A stretch of 64,000 nucleotides of DNA, taken from Micromussa lordhowensis (lineage: Eukaryota > Cnidaria > Anthozoa > Scleractinia > Lobophylliidae). Below are positions 58,651-64,000 of this stretch, piece after piece. Within the stretch, counting starts at the first letter, position 1, and each line of letters starts with the position of its first letter. Below the pieces are notes generated by a model. It was not told the DNA's origin and did no database searches. It saw only the letters and a list, made by a program, of their open reading frames with translations. The position numbers were made by a program, and so were the translations under genes. The DNA is taken from contig OZ026595.1 of the NCBI GenBank assembly GCA_964020085.1, forward strand, positions 674,501 through 738,500, read 5' to 3'.

Positions 58651-61185
58651 CTGAGAATGATGTGAAACTCCCGGATATCCAACTCGCCCCAGCCCTATTC
58701 GGTATTTTAATCCAAGACAAACAATTTATGCAGGTGGTTTACCAGGTTTACTTTTAATTTCCCTTTTAGCTTTAAATTTACTTCAAGTATTTCATATTTG
58801 CTAAGATACAATGGAATTGCAGTTTACAGAAAGTGGAAAACAGACACCAACGGTTTCTGCATTTAGAGTTCACATGGTAATAATGTAAAGATTTCCTATA
58901 AAAGGTCATAAAACCCATCCATTTATTATTAGTATATACACACTCAGTGATCTTGGTGTTTTAAGCAATCTGATTGGTTCGCTATCTCTGGCTAATGAGC
59001 ATTATTCACCCCCTACCGAGTGAATAATGCGTTTCGCGAATTCGCGCATGCTTTGTACCGCTTGCACGTTTTCCACGCATGAATTGAGAGATCAATTAAA
59101 TCGATTTTTTCCTTCTGAAAATGTTGTTGAGATCACTTCCTGTGTATATACTAAAACAATTATTCTTCTCAATCTCGGTGAATAGTGGCAGAATATTTAC
59201 CGAGCCGCTTCGCGGCTCGGTAAATATTCTGCCACTATTCACCGAGATTGAGAAGAATAATTGTTAAATGTATACGGATCTCTATTTCAGAATTGACAAG
59301 GGATATTTTTGGATTATTTTGTGGAAAAAAGGGATCAGTACCTGTCCTATGAATGGAAAAGTGATGCAAGTACCTGTAGAGAACTGCATTATCTATAATT
59401 TATTATAGAGAACAAGGGAGAAAATACAAAACAAAATTACCAAGATATCAATTCAGTACAAAGGAAAACTTATCCCTCCTCCTCCCTGAGAGTTCCTCAG
59501 AAGTGGCCCAATTTGTATTTTCAAAAAAAAAGCCTAATAGGGCAATTTCAATACATATTAATACCATCAGAGTTAGCTCCAAGGTGTGGTGAGTAATTTG
59601 ATTAAGGCAAGCTAATAGCAGAGCCATGTTCAAATTCTTCTACCGTAAAGTGAACAGCTATCCTTCTTCACTCCTGAAACGCCACTCAGGGCGGGAAGTG
59701 AAGAACAACAGCTGCTTTTGCAGGCTAGGTGAAACTGGCCTATAAAAAAGCCCATCCACTAACCATCACATAATATGCCTAGTTTATGCTAAATTTGAAC
59801 ACAATGGAAGATTTGCTTCTGTCTAGGAGACTTCCAGATTATCTGCAAAGTGAAAGCTGGGTGTATGTTCGTCTTCAAGTGTGTGCAGTGTGCTGGGGGT
59901 GCATGTCATGTTAGGCCGGGGGGGAGGGGGGAATTGAACAGACCAGGATGGAGACTGACTGTGAGTTATCAGACTTAATTGAAACTAGATGCTAAAAAAT
60001 TAAAGTCATAATAAATCTCTTTCCACAGACACATGCAAAAACACAGTATAATTTGTTTATTGTTTAGATAATAAGTGAAACAATTCACACTTGATTATCT
60101 ACAGTTATGCAACTTATCACTGATATAATTATTTCAAACTTAAGTTTCATCTTAAATTGCACACTTCAAGTTAACTAGTTTCAAAGATTTTATATTAATT
60201 ACAAACTTGTATATGTTGACCAGTAATACAATGTAGTTTTGTAAAATCTTGGTTCTGAAGATAGCACAAAATAATCATACCAGGATGAAAATGAAGTACT
60301 GTTTTCTTAAAGCTGTACAGTCTCCGAAGTATTTGAATTTCTCCAGTAAAATATCATCAAAAAACCTTGGGAATTGAGACATGCAACAGTTAAGAGCTGT
60401 GAAAAACAAATTGTATATATTTTGTAATTCCATTCAGTGCTTTCTTATTAGGTCCTGTATTTTATTGTGGACTTTTAATATTTTGTTTCTAAAACATTTC
60501 AGTCTGCAAGTACGCATAAGATTGCTATGGAGGATGTTACCAAACAAACTTTAAAGTCCCTGATTAACTATAATTTAAATCTAATGATATCAAGCCCTGA
60601 TGAAAGCATTTGGAGACAATGTTTTTATTGTCAATTAAGTTGATATATCTCATTTCTGGGATAGTAGAGGTAGAACCAAGCCCAGATTAGTCAAGTTTCA
60701 AAGGAATGTATTACATCTCATTTCTTTTTCCACTGAAATTTTAAGACAATTAGCACCTTCCACCTTTAACATGGACGACAAGGAATGACAACTTCCTGGT
60801 CTGAAGTATGAAAAAAAAACCTGTAGTTACCAAACTGAGTCTCTGAAAAGAACACTTTGAAGGCCGGGAGTTCATAAATCTGATTCTAAACAATGAAAAT
60901 TTTTTAAGTACACTCATCGACAAACAGCATACATTGTATGCTTATAACAGCCACCCATGTATAATGAAAATTACTTGGTCTTTATCAGCTGACCACATGC
61001 CCATCCTAATCACTCTTGTTAATTTTCTCCCTCCACTGGCCACCTTTCACCTTTGATCAGCTCACTATCATTTTGTTCGTGGTAAAATACAGAGTGGTAG
61101 TGAAAATGAAATGTTGCCAACAAAAATGGGAGAATCTGCTATCCGGTAGTGGCTGCTTTGTAATATTTAGTTCAAAATTCTGTTT
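58651..61185. other. Spacer between TCERG1 5' end and Rab 3' end
   Basis: Contains the TCERG1 promoter at its left, the perfect palindrome, and the Rab 3' UTR at its right. No other gene seen. Confidence 0.5.
59154..59264. repeat. Perfect palindrome, 54-bp arms, 3-base loop
   Basis: Left arm 59154-59207 and right arm 59211-59264 are exact reverse complements around TTC; the centre is GAGCCGC-TTC-GCGGCTC. In the TCERG1-Rab spacer. Confidence 0.9.
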
Positions 61186-63832
61186 CTAATTACTGCAGCC
61201 ACACTTTTCTTTTTCACTTCCCTCTCCTGTACGACGTTGATCCATGCAATCTCCCAATACAAATGCCCGTTGTTCCGCATGGTTATCTTTAACATGTTTA
61301 TTAACCAGCTCTGCCAGCATTGTAAATGCCTCAGTGACATTCACAGAATTTTTCGCACTAGTCTCTATAAAAGGCATATCATTGAGTGCTGCCCACTCTG
61401 CTCCACTCTCTGCGGAAACTTGACGGTGTGAATCAAGATCTGTCTTGTTCCCAACCAGTATCATCAATACGCCCTCATTGGCATACATCTCTACCTCATT
61501 TAGCCATTTGTTGAGGTTTGAAAACGTTTCTTTCCTCGCTATATCATAGACTATCATTACTCCGTGAGCTCCTCTATAGTATGACGATGTTATTGTTTTA
61601 AATCTTTCTTGGCCAGCTGCAAATACAAAAATAAAGCAATTACGACTAAACTCTTCGCGGTAATATACAAATTCTCCTTACAATCTCTGATATGAATGGT
61701 ACCAGATGATTGGCATTAAATTACTGAGCATTTGAAAGCAAAACATTGTTTAGTGCCTGATTAGCAGGATATTTATGATAGTAAAAATACACCTCATTTT
61801 TGTTTTCCACCGGTCTATTACCTGCGAGCCCCTTTCCTTCACAGCAGCTGGTAATCAAGCTTATTCTGTTTTAAGGGGTATCCTTTAGGGATCAAATAAA
61901 GCTCCAGCCAAGCCCAGATTGGTCAACTTTGGGGGCTTAAAAATTCAAATTTTCTGACAAGCATTCCTGACCTTTTAATATGTGAGTCCACCCAACCTAA
62001 CTCCCCTTTAGACAGACGACAAATCCTGAAAAACATTATTTTCACTTATTCAGGTCTTTGTATTGTATCAATTAGATGACAATGGCCCAGTAGCTGTTCA
62101 GGTTCATGACTATGTGGAACTTGTAGCCGCTGGGATACTTGTGTTGTTTAAGAATGCCACCAGTCTTTACTCTTATGGTAGCTAACTGTAATAGCACCTT
62201 CCTTATGGTGATGCAACCAGCGATTACTTTTTAGGCAAAACATGATGGTCTAGTGAAACATCAATTTCTCTTCATTAGTACACTCATCTGCCATCTCTGG
62301 ACGTCTCATCTTTCTTGTTATAATAAATATTATTATTTTGTTATTATTTATTATTATTTTGTTAATGACATCACACCTTTAGTTTACACTCTGCATTGTC
62401 CCCTCCCTTTGTCAGACAATATAAAAATTAACAGCTGCATAACAGAGGCCACAAATTTATCTGAATCTTTTATTCATCACAGCATCGAATTAAAATTCCT
62501 GATGCTGATACAAAATTCGACTCATTTTCGGATTTTTGAAATGTGAAAAATAGAAAAGCCTTTAATGTCAAAATTAAGACGGCTAACTTTGTAAATATCT
62601 CGATCTTGCGAAATATTGTAAAAATAAAGTAAGTAAAAAAATACTCACAGACGGAACGCTTTCAGGATCTCGACATTTGTGAAAGATTATGCGGTACATT
62701 TGTTTGTTTGGAATTGAAGACATCGAGGTGAAACCGACAAATGGAATACATAATCAATTTATTAAATCTCAACACTTCAGCAATATTAATCTGTGCGAAT
62801 GCCTCGCCATAGACGTTTTCCCTAGCTAATTGGAATAATAGTAAAGAGCTAGATTCTTAACGGATAACCTAAAAAAATCGCTGTTGTTTTTTATGTCTGT
62901 TACCTCGCTTGAATTATAGAAATGTTGAAGACTTCAAAACGGCGTGTTTACCTTTCAGGAAATCCTTTGTTTGCCCAGGCAGTCAAACACTCGCATACAA
63001 TACTGTTTCCTGTACTTATCAACAATCACAATCGCTAGATTTATACTGTGTATGCTTAATACGTAAAATTAAATATTTCTGAATGGACGATTAACATGTC
63101 TTCGCCGGCTACACGACCTTTTGATGGTTTTTTTTCCCGTTCTGCGAATGGAAAAACATGAATAGCATGTTCTCGTTTCAGTGCTTTTAAAAAGTAATAA
63201 TTCGACAACCCTGGGGTGTCATAGAGCCTCAATTAAAAATGCAAACATTTTTGTCCAGAGAATTTTGAGAAATTGACGGCTAATAATAATATTCAATTTA
63301 GTTCACGAAACCTGGCATTTTCGCCGCGACGTTCACCGGGTCGAGATGAAGGGCCCTTCGTTCAGGAAGAGTGATTTTATCATCGGCCAAAAGCGATCTC
63401 GTTGAAATTTCAGCAAAACTTGAACAACTCGGAAACCATTAATTTTTCAAGAGAACAAAACACAGCGAGGAAACAAAAGTATGATATTTAGACGAAACCC
63501 TAAGGGCAACTGCTTCAAAGAGTTGCTCTAGAATGGTATATACACGAACAGTACGGAACAGTATTTTTAAGTAAAAAGCCGTTACACGCTTACATGAACA
63601 AGCATGTGAACTCACCCGTATCCCAGACTTGAAGACGAATCCTTTTCCCATCGAGTTTGATCGTTTTTATTTTGAAGTCTACGCCAATTGTATTGAGGTA
63701 AGCTTCTCTGTGGGCAAAATCGACGTAACGAAGAAGAAGGCACGACTTTCCCACGCCAGAATCTCCGATCATAAGCACTTTGAACAGATAATCATACTGA
63801 AGATGTAAGTCGACATTCAAATCCGAATCCAT
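61186..63832 (-). CDS. Rab1/Rab35-like small GTPase
   Basis: Two coding exons, 63616-63832 and 61186-61616, 215 residues, joined within WDTAGQ (phase 1; GTGAGT donor, TTGCAG acceptor). P-loop GDSGVGKS 23-30, switch I TIGVDF with Thr48, WDTAGQ 70-75, NKTD 129-132 and ETSAK 157-161 are all intact, so it should bind and hydrolyse GTP. The switch region [12 protein letters not shown] places it near Rab1, Rab8 and Rab35, which act in ER-Golgi or endosome-plasma membrane traffic. The C-terminus KCGCSN gives a CxCxx ending instead of CC or CxC at the very end; Rab5-type CCxx endings show that extra residues can be tolerated, so prenylation is probable. Which Rab subfamily it is needs a tree. The 2-kb intron has no clear gene. 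Confidence 0.93.
61617..63615. other. Rab intron
   Basis: AT-rich, no supportable frame. Confidence 0.6.
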
Positions 63833-64000
63833 TGTCGCAATATTTAAGGATCAAACTTTCTAGAATTATAGGTTAAACTCGATGTCCATCGTCAACTAAC
63901 GCACTTTATCCCTCGAACGCTACACTCGACTAAGTTTTGCGAATCGAATCAATCAGCTGGAAGATCAAATGTTATTCTGATAACTGTTGTGATAAGAGAC
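63833..64000. promoter_or_regulatory. Rab 5' flank
   Basis: Should contain the 5' UTR and perhaps the promoter of the Rab gene, transcribed leftward. No TATA or clear motif seen. Confidence 0.3.

Overview
The window looks like nuclear DNA of a cnidarian, most likely an anthozoan such as a stony coral. It is AT-rich, its genes are split into many short exons with GT-AG introns, and intergenic DNA is full of fold-back repeats and degenerate transposons. An astacin protease carrying four ShKT domains is a combination typical of cnidarian venom and digestive proteases. The organism call is inference; no marker gene fixes the species. Gene models were assembled by hand from reading frame, splice signals, phase and protein-family similarity.

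Layout, left to right. About 0.4-6.7 kb (minus): most of an ANKRD55-like ankyrin-repeat gene whose C-terminal half lies off the left edge; its first intron and third exon gap contain a ~1 kb TIR element and other repeats. 6.7-9.1 kb: no gene seen. 9.1-15.8 kb (minus): secreted astacin metalloprotease with propeptide, catalytic domain and four C-terminal ShKT domains (13 coding exons, including a 12-nt microexon). 17.9-18.5 kb (plus): broken class A GPCR. 19.3-31.9 kb (minus): DNA polymerase nu (POLN), a family A polymerase, at least 29 coding exons. 34.4-36.0 kb (plus): SAXO/FAM154 axonemal microtubule protein, two exons. 39.4-58.6 kb (minus): TCERG1 (CA150), three WW and six FF domains, 17 coding exons, with a tyrosine-recombinase retrotransposon in one intron and a ~1.4 kb TIR element in another. 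61.2-63.8 kb (minus): Rab1/Rab35-like small GTPase, two coding exons. No operon-like linkage is implied; these are independent nuclear genes.

Main points worth a second look: two apparent single-base insertions in adjacent TCERG1 exons that break FF1 and FF2; a swapped residue pair in polymerase motif A of POLN and a PCNA-box-like motif in its N-terminus; a 5'-truncated PAT/DIRS-type retrotransposon flanked by a 106-bp direct duplication; a perfect 54-bp-arm palindrome between TCERG1 and the Rab gene; a GC-AG intron and a 12-nt microexon in the astacin gene; and a Rab with an unusual CxCxx C-terminus. No wholly new multi-gene system was found.
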